Below are positions 8,851 through 16,406 of a stretch of 16,406 bases of DNA, in pieces; within the stretch, counting starts at the first letter, position 1; each line of letters begins with the position of its first letter. The DNA is from Candidatus Cloacimonadota bacterium (GTDB lineage Bacteria; Cloacimonadota; Cloacimonadia; Cloacimonadales; TCS61), in assembly GCA_030626645.1 (NCBI GenBank), contig DAOUTP010000015.1, positions 1 to 16,406 of the forward strand, given 5' to 3'. The notes under the pieces are model-generated. The model worked only from the letters and a program-made list of their open reading frames with translations, did not search any database and was not told where the DNA came from. The translations under genes were made by a program, and so were the position numbers.

Positions 8851-9873
8851 ATGAGAAGATTCGCTTTCATCTTGTTAATATTTTTTTTTACTTTTAATTT
8901 ATTTGCGACAGATAATAATTCCAATTTAAGCTCTCCTGTATCCGAAAAAGAAGTTTACGAAAAGGCAAAAATACTTTATCAAATTGCATCACAATCCGAT
9001 TCTCTAGAAACACCTGAGAAAATCGAATATTGTTTACAAGCTAAAAAAATTGCATTTGATTTTGAAGATAAAGAACTGCTCTTTGATATTCTATTATTAG
9101 AATCCAGTCTTTATAAAGAGATCTTAGATATTGAGAAATATTCTTCATCAATCGAGGAATATATTGAATTATATAAAGAAACGAACAAATTAACAATTGA
9201 AAGTAATAAAGATCAAATCTCAAAACAGATTAGAATAAGAAATTCATTTATGATTGGGTTTCTTATATTACTTAATATTGCATTCGTAGTTCTTGCCCGT
9301 TATCATCTTAAAACTAACAACCAGATAAAACTTGAAAAAGCAAATAAACAACTTGAAGTAATTTCCCGAAAAGACCCTTTAACTTCAATTTCAAATCGTC
9401 GTGATATTCTGGAAAAGACAAACTATGAAGCAATACGTTATGAAAGAAACAAAAAAGCATTCAGTCTTGTTATGGGTGATATTGATCATTTTAAATTAGT
9501 TAATGATGAACATGGACATGATTGTGGAGATTATGTTTTAAAAAAAATTGCTGATACAATTGTTTCAAGTATAAGAAAACAGGATATTGTAGGTAGATGG
9601 GGCGGAGAAGAATTCCTTCTTTTACTACCTGAAACAAGTTTAGAGGGTGGAAGAATAACAGCTGAAAAAGTTAGAAGAAGAATTGAACAAAGCAACTTTG
9701 ACTATAATGATAAAATAATAAATGTCAGTATTACTTTCGGAGTAAGTGAATATTCTAATGATAAGGGTGTTGAACTCTGTATCAAAGAGGCAGATACAGC
9801 ACTTTATAAAGGTAAAAGCACGGGTAGAAACAGAGTTGAAGTATTTAACCCAAAAGATATTTTAATCGGATAA
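8851..9873 (+). CDS. membrane diguanylate cyclase with short periplasmic domain
   Basis: This is a second GGDEF protein, 340 residues from ATG 8851, only 23 bases after the first. It has a signal peptide (MRR then a phenylalanine-rich core to about residue 19), a helical periplasmic stretch of about 110 residues (20-130) that resembles degenerate TPR helices, a membrane helix at 131-150, a short coil, and a GGDEF domain from about 173 to 332. D210, N218 and D227 fill the metal and GTP positions; GGEEF is at 251-255, and RKQD at 242-245 forms the RxxD inhibitory site. Both activity and feedback inhibition by cyclic di-GMP are therefore expected. The catalytic domain closely resembles its neighbour's (DPLT, SNRRD, GHDCGD, RKQD, GRWGGEEF, LLPET), which suggests tandem duplication, but the long coiled coil of the neighbour is absent. 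What it senses is unknown. A perfect hairpin follows the stop. Confidence 0.9.
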   Translation: MRRFAFILLIFFFTFNLFATDNNSNLSSPVSEKEVYEKAKILYQIASQSDSLETPEKIEYCLQAKKIAFDFEDKELLFDILLLESSLYKEILDIEKYSSSIEEYIELYKETNKLTIESNKDQISKQIRIRNSFMIGFLILLNIAFVVLARYHLKTNNQIKLEKANKQLEVISRKDPLTSISNRRDILEKTNYEAIRYERNKKAFSLVMGDIDHFKLVNDEHGHDCGDYVLKKIADTIVSSIRKQDIVGRWGGEEFLLLLPETSLEGGRITAEKVRRRIEQSNFDYNDKIINVSITFGVSEYSNDKGVELCIKEADTALYKGKSTGRNRVEVFNPKDILIG

Positions 9874-9874
9874 A

Positions 9875-9904
9875 ACTAAAGGCTACCAAATGGTAGCCTT
9901 TAGT
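9875..9904. terminator. perfect 14-bp inverted repeat between convergent genes, likely two-way terminator
   Basis: ACTAAAGGCTACCA (9875-9888) is exactly reverse-complemented at 9891-9904 across a two-base centre. It starts two bases after the diguanylate cyclase stop and lies 24 bases beyond the stop of the converging lipoprotein gene. The arms end in AAA and TTT, and in either direction only a short T-rich stretch follows, so it is not a textbook U-tract terminator. Its position between two convergent 3' ends makes termination or mRNA 3'-end protection the natural reading. Confidence 0.75.
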
Positions 9905-9928
9905 ACATAAATCATAGAAATACTTTTT

Positions 9929-10645
9929 CTATTTTTGATTAAATATCTTCTTATACATATCTTTGGAAATTTCGATTATATTGTGTTTACTCTCTCTTCC
10001 CCATCCGCCATAGAATGATTCATCAAAAGACATACAGTTTATTATTAAATCATCATCAAAAGCAAAATTCATTTCCATTAGCGTCAGTGAAAAATTTGGA
10101 AGAAGAGGGTCTACCCAGTTTGCGGGAATTGTAAAAGAACGATCAGAATTATTGAGATCTGCATAGTTTTCATCCCATATCGTATAATCTGTGGCAGTTG
10201 CATAAAGATCTTGGTATTCTGCATTAGAAGCTAAAGTCCAGGAGATTGTGGTAGGTTCAGTAACAGTCCAGTCGATTGGCCAATTAACTATAGGAATATG
10301 TGTAGTTTGAATTGTGAAAGAATAATCCACTTCATTGATGACCGCCTCAACTTGATAGGTTTGCCCTTCATCCATTTCAGTAATACCTGCCCACATACTC
10401 ATGTAATTTACCATCATAACATCAACTCCGTTTATTGATACTTCCATCGAGGTTATTACGTTATTTGCCATTGGAAATATTGTAATGTCATAATCACCTC
10501 TGCCTTGCTCAGCTGAAACCGTCAGGTACTAGTCGTAATCATTTGGATCAATTGAGGGACTTGTTGGTTCATCTTCACTGCAACCTGATATGAAAGCCAT
10601 CATACTAAATGTAAAAATCAAAAATAGAATTGTAAATTTTTTCAT
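9929..10645 (-). pseudogene. secreted lipoprotein of unknown function, interrupted by in-frame TAG
   Basis: I do not recognise the family. Reading from ATG 10645, an export signal (MKK, then a hydrophobic core) ends in the lipobox ISGC with C22 as lipid-attachment residue. An acidic, proline- and serine-bearing linker typical of mature lipoproteins follows. Codon 39 is TAG (10529-10531). The same frame then runs open for 199 codons to a second TAG at 9929-9931, giving 237 residues if the first stop were sense. The long part after the stop looks beta-rich and has several tryptophans. Its first ATG is at 10471 (180 residues), with no Shine-Dalgarno before it and no export signal, so it would not make a working lipoprotein by itself. 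AGGAGG at 10650-10655 and a possible promoter precede the true start. The cause may be a recent nonsense mutation, a base error in the assembly, or readthrough; the first two are most likely. Confidence 0.8.
10529..10531 (-). other. in-frame TAG at codon 39 of the lipoprotein gene
   Basis: The codon sits in GAC-TAG-TAC on the minus strand, directly after the linker that follows the lipobox. One base change would restore sense, for example TAG to TAT or TAC (Tyr), CAG (Gln) or TGG (Trp). uvrA, secA and this gene itself end in TAG, so general reassignment of TAG is unlikely. Confidence 0.85.
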
Positions 10646-10649
10646 TTTT

Positions 10650-10655
10650 CCTCCT
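10650..10655 (-). promoter_or_regulatory. perfect Shine-Dalgarno AGGAGG for the lipoprotein gene
   Basis: On the minus strand AGGAGG stands 4 bases before ATG 10645. It is the strongest ribosome binding site in the right-hand block and shows that the lipoprotein start at 10645, not ATG 10471, is the real one. Confidence 0.75.
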
Positions 10656-10675
10656 TTTTAATTGAATGCGAAAAG

Positions 10676-10703
10676 ATTTTGTAATTTCCTAATTATTTGT
10701 CAA
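10676..10703 (-). promoter_or_regulatory. possible sigma-70 promoter for the lipoprotein gene
   Basis: On the minus strand a perfect TTGACA (10703-10698) is followed after 16 bases by CAAAAT (10681-10676), which matches four of six -10 positions. It lies between the permease stop and the lipoprotein Shine-Dalgarno. The -35 is convincing; the -10 is weak, and the region is AT-rich, so chance matches are possible. Confidence 0.4.
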
Positions 10704-10723
10704 ATTAATTTTTAGCTACAGCT

Positions 10724-11989
10724 TTACTCGAAATAATAAATTGCTTTGATCGGATCTATCTTTGAAGCTTTGTAAGCTGGGTATATACCGGAAGCAAATC
10801 CAATAAATAAAGAAAAAGCTACTCCCAGTAAAATTCCTTCTATCGGAACAGGGAAACTGAATTTTAGAGCTACTGTTATCACTTTAACCAGTAATGTTGA
10901 AAGAAAGATCCCAACGAATGCCCCTAAAAGAGAAAGTGTGATCGCTTCCAGAATAAAAAGCAGAAAGATATCACGATCAGTTGCACCAATGCTTTTTCTT
11001 ATACCGATCTCTTTCATTCTCTCGTTTATCGAAATAAGCAGAGTACTGAACAACCCGATACCGCCAACTATAAGTGAGATTGATGCGATAGCTGAAAGTG
11101 TAATATTCCATTTTTTCATCATCTCATTTATCTCTTTCGTGATATTCAACATCAAAGCTCCAATGTCGTTAAATGAAAAATCATGACCCATATTGTGATT
11201 TGCCAATAGATTCTGACGAACAGAGTTTTTCATATCAGAAAATTCGCTTTCGGATTTTGCCTGAAGATAAATATAATCTATTGCATTATCGGATTTTAAA
11301 TATTTAGCTCCTGTAGAGAGTGGAATATAAACAGCTTCCAGTTCACGTTTTCTTTGCCAGGTATTAAAATTCATTCCACTGGCATTTAGTTTATCATTAT
11401 CAAGGATTCCAATAATCTTATAACGTTGATTCCCAATACTAATTTTTTCACCCAGCGGATCTTTATTCTTAAAATATTTTTCAGCAAAATGATAACCTAT
11501 AACACAAACCTTTAATGAGTTAAGACCCTCGAATGAATTGAAGTATCTTCCTGTTTTTATCACGTATGTTTTACTTAAGAAAAATTCATTATTAGTAGCT
11601 TTAAGATTTAGGTTTTCTTCTTTATCATTAAAAAGATACTTCTGCCAGCTTTCGATCTGACCATATATATATTTCGAACTCACATTTTTCTTCAGCAATA
11701 GATAATCTTCGAAAGTCAATGGTTTCGCTTCTCGCTGAATGCGTCTGAAACGGTGTCTCATACGGCTCGATATATTTTCTTCACCAGATGAGGGATAGAT
11801 GATAAGAGAATTATTCCAACCCATTTCCTTCATACGTTCATTTATCAACGTTTTCATGCCATATATCGTGGAGAACATCGTTACAACAGCGAATACACCA
11901 ATTATAATTCCAAGTAGAGTGAGGAATGATCTCAATTTATGTGTGAAAATATTCTGGATACTACTACCTAAACTTTCCGCAAAATACAT
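10724..11989 (-). CDS. MacB/FtsX-type ABC transporter permease
   Basis: This is an inner-membrane permease of the type VII (MacB-like) ABC family, whose members drive periplasmic processes such as lipoprotein release or efflux by transmitting ATP-driven movement across the membrane. The 421 residues show the standard plan: a first membrane helix at about 20-42 (RSFLTLLGIIIGVFAVVT), a periplasmic domain at about 55-290 with PLGEKISIGNQRYKIIGIL, and three C-terminal helices (about 297-320, 342-372, 384-404). These include the INERMKEIGIRKSIGAT coupling segment and an ending of PAYKASKIDPIKAI. No ATPase or membrane-fusion partner is adjacent, so it must pair with a subunit encoded elsewhere. It starts 10 bases after the topA stop with only a weak GCGAG ahead, suggesting translational coupling to topA. 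The substrate is unknown; the lipoprotein gene downstream is a conceivable but unproven partner. Confidence 0.9.
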   Translation of the reverse strand: MYFAESLGSSIQNIFTHKLRSFLTLLGIIIGVFAVVTMFSTIYGMKTLINERMKEMGWNNSLIIYPSSGEENISSRMRHRFRRIQREAKPLTFEDYLLLKKNVSSKYIYGQIESWQKYLFNDKEENLNLKATNNEFFLSKTYVIKTGRYFNSFEGLNSLKVCVIGYHFAEKYFKNKDPLGEKISIGNQRYKIIGILDNDKLNASGMNFNTWQRKRELEAVYIPLSTGAKYLKSDNAIDYIYLQAKSESEFSDMKNSVRQNLLANHNMGHDFSFNDIGALMLNITKEINEMMKKWNITLSAIASISLIVGGIGLFSTLLISINERMKEIGIRKSIGATDRDIFLLFILEAITLSLLGAFVGIFLSTLLVKVITVALKFSFPVPIEGILLGVAFSLFIGFASGIYPAYKASKIDPIKAIYYFE

Positions 11990-11999
11990 ATGAACTCGC

Positions 12000-14216
12000 T
12001 TAATAAACTATTGCTTTACATTTGGGGCATTCTTTGAATTCACCCTTATCTTTATTTTTTTTCTCTTCCATATAGTGATTACCGCATTCAGGACATGTGA
12101 TTGCAACCGGTTGATTATTAGTTATGAATTTACATTCCGGATAATTCGTACAAGAATAGAAATATCTGCCTTTTTTATTCTTTTTCTCGGTAATCTGACC
12201 ATCTTCACATTCAGGACATTTTATTCCAATTGTGAAAGGTTCTGTATGTTTACATTTTGGGAAATTCGAACATGCTATAAATTTACCAAATCTGCCGTCT
12301 TTTAGAATAAGGTCTGAGCCACATTTAGGACACTTTTTATCAAGAGTTTTAGGCTTCACAATTTCGATCTTACCATCTTCGCTTCTGGTAAAATTCTTGA
12401 TATTTTTACATTCAGGGAAATTAGAACAAGCTAAGAATTGACCATTTCTTCCCCACTTTAAAACCATTGGACTTCCGCATTTATCACATTTAAGATCTGT
12501 TTCTTCCACCGCACTCTTTTTTGCTTCTTTATAATCTACTTCGGAGATCAATATGTTTAGAGATTCATAATACTGTTTGAGAAGATTGTGCCATTCTACC
12601 TCTCCATACATAACTTTATCGAGGCTGTCTTCCATAGCAGCAGTAAATTCCACATTGAAAAATTCATGAAAATTTGAAACAAGAAGTTTGTTAACAGTTA
12701 ATCCCAATTCTGTAGGATGGAATCTTTTTGTTTGAAGAAGTACGTATTTTCTCTGTCTAATCGTATTGGTTATGGCTGCATAGGTTGATGGACGCCCGAT
12801 GCCTTTTGATTCCAATTCTTTTATTAACAGGGCTTCCGTATATCTTGCAGGTGGTTTTGTAAAACTTTGTTTTGAAGAAGTTTCCTTTGATTTCAGAATG
12901 TCTTCTTCTTTATAACCATTATCAATTTTCTCACCTAATATAACTTTAGTATGTGGGAATACTTCTAAAAATCCTTTATTCTCAATTGAACTTCCACTTG
13001 CACTAAACATTGCATCACCAATCTTGATAATTAGTTCTTTATTATTCATTTTCACAGGTAACATTTGCGTTGCAATAAACTTTTGCCAGATCATCGTGTA
13101 CAAATTGATTTGATCTTTTGTTAGATATTGTTTTATAATTTCCGGAGTATTGAAACAATTTGTTGTTATTATCGCTTCGTGGGCATCCTGAGCAGAATTT
13201 TTATTCTTAAAGTATCGCTGCTTCAAATTCAAACTATTTTCACCAAACCGTTCTGAAATTAATTTTCGTGAATTATTCACAGCTTCAGATGAAACTCTGA
13301 GAGAATCTGTACGCATATAAGTGATCAGACCAACAGAACCTTTATCAAGTTCGATACCTTCATAAAGCTGCTGAGCAACCATCATAGTTTTCTTTGCTGA
13401 GAAGTTTAATATCCGTGCTGCATCCTGCTGCAACGTACTTGTGATATACGGTGGACCAGGATTAATGGTTTTTACAGATTTCTTGATCGATTCGATAATA
13501 TATTCATCTTTTTTTATAGCATCCAGAAGTATTTTTGATTCCTTTTCAGTTTTGAAATCTGGCTTTTTCCCCTTCCACTTTTTTAGAGTTGCTTTGAATT
13601 CCGGTAGGTTATCTTTATAAAGCATAGCATAAACGTTCCACGATTCTACCGGTTTAAATTTATTGATAACATCTTCACGCTCGCAGATTATTCTAAGTGC
13701 AACTGATTGCACTCTACCTGCGCTGAGATTTTTTGCGACTATCTTCCATAACACAGGGCTTATATTATATCCAACAATTCTATCCAGGATCCTTCTTGCC
13801 TGTTGGGAATCTACTTTCTTCTGATCGATCACACCGGGATTTTCCATAGCTTTTCTAATAGCATCTTTGGTGATCTCGTTAAAGATGATCCGATGAACTT
13901 TTTTACCTTTGATCTCTTTTTTTAGAACTTCAGTAAGATGCCAGGCAATAGCTTCTCCTTCCCTATCATGGTCAGAGGCAAGATAGATACTATCAGCTTC
14001 TTGTGCAGCTAATTTAAGTTCTTTAATTATTTTCTTTTTAGAAGGATCGACTACATATTTAGCCTTAAATTCATCATTTGGATCAACACCGAAACTTTTC
14101 TGAGGAAGATCTCGGATATGACCATTTGATGCTTTTATTATAAATTGATTCTCTAAGAATTTACCTATTGTTTTAGCTTTAGCAGGTGATTCAACGATAA
14201 TTAGATTTTTTCCCAT
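12000..14216 (-). CDS. topA: DNA topoisomerase I (type IA)
   Basis: The enzyme relaxes negative supercoils by cutting one strand through a 5'-phosphotyrosine link. The 738-residue protein has a Toprim domain starting MGKNLIIVESPAKAKTIG with E9, and DHDREGE at 82-88 for metal binding. SAGRVQSVALR (165-175) and the active-site tyrosine Y300 in GLITYMRTDS follow, then KGIGRPSTYA (471-480). The C-terminus carries four Cys4 zinc ribbons: C577/C580/C597/C603, C629/C632/C649/C655, C667/C670/C689/C695, and a shorter, divergent C708/C711/C730/C733 that lacks the usual SNFPECK-like end. All catalytic residues are present. The ATG comes one base after the stop of the DUF494 gene, with only a weak GAGAT ahead, so translation is probably coupled. 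The 3' neighbour is an ABC permease 10 bases on. Confidence 0.98.
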   Translation of the reverse strand: MGKNLIIVESPAKAKTIGKFLENQFIIKASNGHIRDLPQKSFGVDPNDEFKAKYVVDPSKKKIIKELKLAAQEADSIYLASDHDREGEAIAWHLTEVLKKEIKGKKVHRIIFNEITKDAIRKAMENPGVIDQKKVDSQQARRILDRIVGYNISPVLWKIVAKNLSAGRVQSVALRIICEREDVINKFKPVESWNVYAMLYKDNLPEFKATLKKWKGKKPDFKTEKESKILLDAIKKDEYIIESIKKSVKTINPGPPYITSTLQQDAARILNFSAKKTMMVAQQLYEGIELDKGSVGLITYMRTDSLRVSSEAVNNSRKLISERFGENSLNLKQRYFKNKNSAQDAHEAIITTNCFNTPEIIKQYLTKDQINLYTMIWQKFIATQMLPVKMNNKELIIKIGDAMFSASGSSIENKGFLEVFPHTKVILGEKIDNGYKEEDILKSKETSSKQSFTKPPARYTEALLIKELESKGIGRPSTYAAITNTIRQRKYVLLQTKRFHPTELGLTVNKLLVSNFHEFFNVEFTAAMEDSLDKVMYGEVEWHNLLKQYYESLNILISEVDYKEAKKSAVEETDLKCDKCGSPMVLKWGRNGQFLACSNFPECKNIKNFTRSEDGKIEIVKPKTLDKKCPKCGSDLILKDGRFGKFIACSNFPKCKHTEPFTIGIKCPECEDGQITEKKNKKGRYFYSCTNYPECKFITNNQPVAITCPECGNHYMEEKKNKDKGEFKECPKCKAIVY

Positions 14217-14217
14217 A

Positions 14218-14652
14218 TTAATTTATCTCTTCATTAAAATTTATTTCATTTTCCTGGATGAAGAATAAATCTAATAAATCTCTAACAGAGACATCTTCAA
14301 TTCCAGAAAAAATGATGTAGTTAACAATATTATCAATCATATCTCTAGTTATTTTCTTCTTTAAGAATCCATTTAATTGGATAGACAAAACAATAACTTT
14401 TTCAAATATTTCTTTGTTTACGGATCCTAATTTAAGGAGATGTATCAGATATCCAAAAGCATCTGTTGTAATAATTCTACGTTCTTCTTCACCTAATATT
14501 CTATTATAGCTTTTAGATTCCGGACGTACAATTATAGAATCCATCAGCTCATCCAATTCCCTTTCTGATAATCCGAGCTTTTTAAGTTCTTTCTTAATTG
14601 GCTTACCTGCATGTATCATTTTTAAAACATCTTTAGTTCTAATTTCCGACAT
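14218..14652 (-). CDS. DUF494/Smg-like small protein
   Basis: This 144-residue, helical, charged protein is probably soluble and cytoplasmic; no signal peptide or membrane helix is seen. The middle part, about 56-118, fits the pattern I know for DUF494 (Smg): an EERRIITTDAFGYLIHLLKLG segment, then an acidic helix with a (K)EIFEKVIVLSIQL-like stretch, then an ITRDMIDNIVNYIIF segment corresponding to the family's 'isledLKwvvlmvLF'. smg genes commonly lie just before topA in Proteobacteria, and here too topA starts one base after this stop, which supports the call. No biochemical function is established for the family. The N-terminal 50 residues (KDVLKMIHAGKPIKKELKKL and after) look different from E. 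coli Smg. AGGA-type purines at about 14656-14659 precede the ATG. Confidence 0.65.
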   Translation of the reverse strand: MSEIRTKDVLKMIHAGKPIKKELKKLGLSERELDELMDSIIVRPESKSYNRILGEEERRIITTDAFGYLIHLLKLGSVNKEIFEKVIVLSIQLNGFLKKKITRDMIDNIVNYIIFSGIEDVSVRDLLDLFFIQENEINFNEEIN

Positions 14653-14683
14653 TTTCCTTTCCTGTTTATATTTTATTGTGACA

Positions 14684-16406
14684 CTAAGTTATCTTACCAC
14701 AACATTTTTTATATTTTTTTCCACTACCGCAAGGGCATGGATCATTTCTTCCTATTTTTTCTCCAACTGAACGAGGTTGGAGCTTCTGCTTTTCAGGTGC
14801 ATTTGTAGCTACATTCGGTTCCTTCGGCTGCGAAACATCAAATGCAGAGCTTGATTCATGACGCTGTTTAGCCATTTCCAAAAAATCTTGTATCTTTTCT
14901 GGAGCAATAATATAAGTTGTAAAGACTTTTTTTGTAACACTCATATTTATATTGGAAACTAAAGTCTGGAAAAGATTGAATGATTCCTTCTTATATTCGA
15001 TCAATGGATCCTTCTGCCCGTAAGCTCTTAGTCCAATTCCTTCTTTTAGTAAATCCATTTCATGTAGATGATCACGCCAGAGTTCATCTACCACACTTAA
15101 CATCACACGTCTTTCGATCTCCCGTAGCTGCTCGGAAGTAAGATTGTCTTCTCTCTTCTGATATGCTTTTAGGACACCATCATATAAATTATCAAGCAAA
15201 GTTTCATATCTCATTCTTTCTGTGACGATATTTTGCTCATATAAAACAACATTCAAATTTGCTCTGATCCAATTCAAGATATCATTTATGTTCCAGTTTT
15301 CGGCATAATTCTCATCAACAATAATACTATCAACCATATCAGCAATTGTATCTTTTATCATCTCGATGACTTCAAATTTAAGATCATATCCTTTGAGTAC
15401 ATTACGACGATAATTGTAGATCACATTACGTTGTTGATTCATAACTTCATCATATTTTATCAACTGCTTTCTACTCTCAAAATTATAAGATTCTACCCTT
15501 TTTTGAGCTTTTCCAACTGCTTTTGTCATCCAAGGATGAACAATGGCTTCACCCTTTTGCAACCCCATTCTAACCATCATTGGTCCGATTCTTTCCGAGC
15601 CGAATAAACGCATTAGATCATCTTCCAAAGAAAGATAGAAACGTGATGTTCCCGGATCACCCTGTCTTCCACTACGACCGCGAAGCTGTCTATCGATCCT
15701 TCTACTTTCATGACGCTCTGTCCCAATAACATGAAGTCCGTCTAAAGGCAAACCATATGGATATTTTTCAGTAGTTTTCTCCGATAAACCTAAATAGCTA
15801 CTTTTTTCTTCAGTCACTACAGTTTCACCAAGCTTAATGTCAGTTCCTCTACCTGCCATATTTGTAGCGATGGTTACTGCACCAGGCTCTCCAGCAGATT
15901 TAATTATATCGGCTTCCTGCTCATGATATTTAGCATTAAGTACATTATGCTTGATTCCGCGTCTTCTAAGAAGTCTGGCTAAAGTCTCCGAAACTTCAAC
16001 TGATACAGTTCCCACCAAGACCGGTTTTTTATTCTCATGCCAGTATTCGATCTCATCTAAAATAGCTTGATATTTTTCATTTTTTGTAATGTAAATTACA
16101 TCGTTATGATCAATTCTGGATATTGGAAGATTTGTAGGAATAACGCTTACTGGAAGCTTATAGATCTCCATGAATTCAGCTTCTTCAGTGATCGCTGTTC
16201 CCGTCATTCCAGCAAGTTTATCATACATACGGAAATAATTCTGCAGTGTGATAGTTGCAAAGGTTTGAGTCGCTTCTTCGATCTTTACATTTTCCTTTGC
16301 TTCCAGTGCTTGATGAAGTCCATCACTGAATCTTCTGCCCTGCATCATTCTTCCGGTAAATTTATCAACGATCATAACTTTGTTATCTACAACAACATAA
16401 TCAACT
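14684..16406 (-). CDS. secA: SecA preprotein translocase ATPase, 5' end outside window
   Basis: SecA is the motor that pushes secretory proteins through SecYEG. The window holds the C-terminal 573 residues; the frame runs open past the window edge (VDYVVVDNKV before the ATG at 16375), so that ATG is internal and the DEAD motor half lies outside. Visible marks, numbered from 16375, are VDKFTGRMMQGRR (3-15), MTGTAITEEAEF (57-68), TNMAGRGTDIKLGE (171-184), HVIGTERHESRRIDRQLRGRSGRQGDPG across 215-242 (helicase motifs V and VI), and the helical wing and scaffold. The C-terminus ends in a SEC-C zinc motif, CPCGSGKKYKKCC, which binds SecB or ribosomes in other bacteria. A short, lineage-specific insert of about 25 residues separates GTDIKLGE from LDGLHVIGTE. 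It ends in TAG, 31 bases before the DUF494 gene, and probably heads that transcript. Confidence 0.97.
   Translation of the reverse strand, partial: VDYVVVDNKVMIVDKFTGRMMQGRRFSDGLHQALEAKENVKIEEATQTFATITLQNYFRMYDKLAGMTGTAITEEAEFMEIYKLPVSVIPTNLPISRIDHNDVIYITKNEKYQAILDEIEYWHENKKPVLVGTVSVEVSETLARLLRRRGIKHNVLNAKYHEQEADIIKSAGEPGAVTIATNMAGRGTDIKLGETVVTEEKSSYLGLSEKTTEKYPYGLPLDGLHVIGTERHESRRIDRQLRGRSGRQGDPGTSRFYLSLEDDLMRLFGSERIGPMMVRMGLQKGEAIVHPWMTKAVGKAQKRVESYNFESRKQLIKYDEVMNQQRNVIYNYRRNVLKGYDLKFEVIEMIKDTIADMVDSIIVDENYAENWNINDILNWIRANLNVVLYEQNIVTERMRYETLLDNLYDGVLKAYQKREDNLTSEQLREIERRVMLSVVDELWRDHLHEMDLLKEGIGLRAYGQKDPLIEYKKESFNLFQTLVSNINMSVTKKVFTTYIIAPEKIQDFLEMAKQRHESSSAFDVSQPKEPNVATNAPEKQKLQPRSVGEKIGRNDPCPCGSGKKYKKCCGKIT

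Noticed and set aside
10529..10531. General reassignment of TAG to an amino acid
   Set aside because: TAG serves as terminal stop in uvrA (5111), secA (14684) and this gene (9929), and no other gene here has an internal TAG.
10704..10723. AGCT-nnn-AGCT pattern after the permease stop as terminator
   Set aside because: On checking, the arms do not pair into a stable stem of useful length.
12075..12441. Two plus-strand open frames across the topA zinc-ribbon region
   Set aside because: They are shadows of the repeated Cys4 coding units on the other strand and show no family features.

Overview
The window is AT-rich bacterial chromosome, densely packed, with no mobile element, CRISPR array, tRNA or rRNA that I can see. 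No gap between genes exceeds about 80 bases. The gene content points to an uncultured or little-studied member of the Bacteroidota/Chlorobiota/Fibrobacterota neighbourhood. It includes a DUF2723 membrane protein of the Bacteroidota style, a SecA with a C-terminal SEC-C zinc motif, periplasmic TPR proteins fused to GGDEF domains, and low GC. A Cloacimonadota-like lineage would fit, but that is inference from style and not a placement.

Left block, plus strand, 1-9873. The 3' part of a DUF2723 gene (its 5' end lies outside the window) is followed closely by uvrA (nucleotide excision repair). Then comes dapD, overlapping by 4 bases an aminotransferase that probably does the next lysine/diaminopimelate step (DapC role). 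The block ends with two adjacent membrane diguanylate cyclases. Both have a signal peptide, a periplasmic helical domain, one membrane helix and an intact GGEEF domain with an RxxD inhibitory site. The first has a full TPR and coiled-coil sensor part; the second has a much shorter periplasmic part. A perfect 14-bp inverted repeat at 9875-9904 closes this block and probably also terminates the converging block.

Right block, minus strand, 16406-9929. secA (3' part only) is followed by a small DUF494/Smg-like gene, topA and a MacB/FtsX-type ABC permease. The spacings are 31, 1 and 10 bases, so these look like one transcript. Downstream, behind its own Shine-Dalgarno sequence and a possible promoter, is a secreted lipoprotein gene broken by an in-frame TAG at codon 39. 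The same frame stays open for another 199 codons.

Most of the window is housekeeping: protein export, DNA topology and repair, and lysine/cell-wall precursor synthesis. The parts most worth a second look are the TAG-interrupted lipoprotein, the tandem diguanylate cyclases, and the orphan permease tied to topA. I did not find evidence for a new multi-gene system here.
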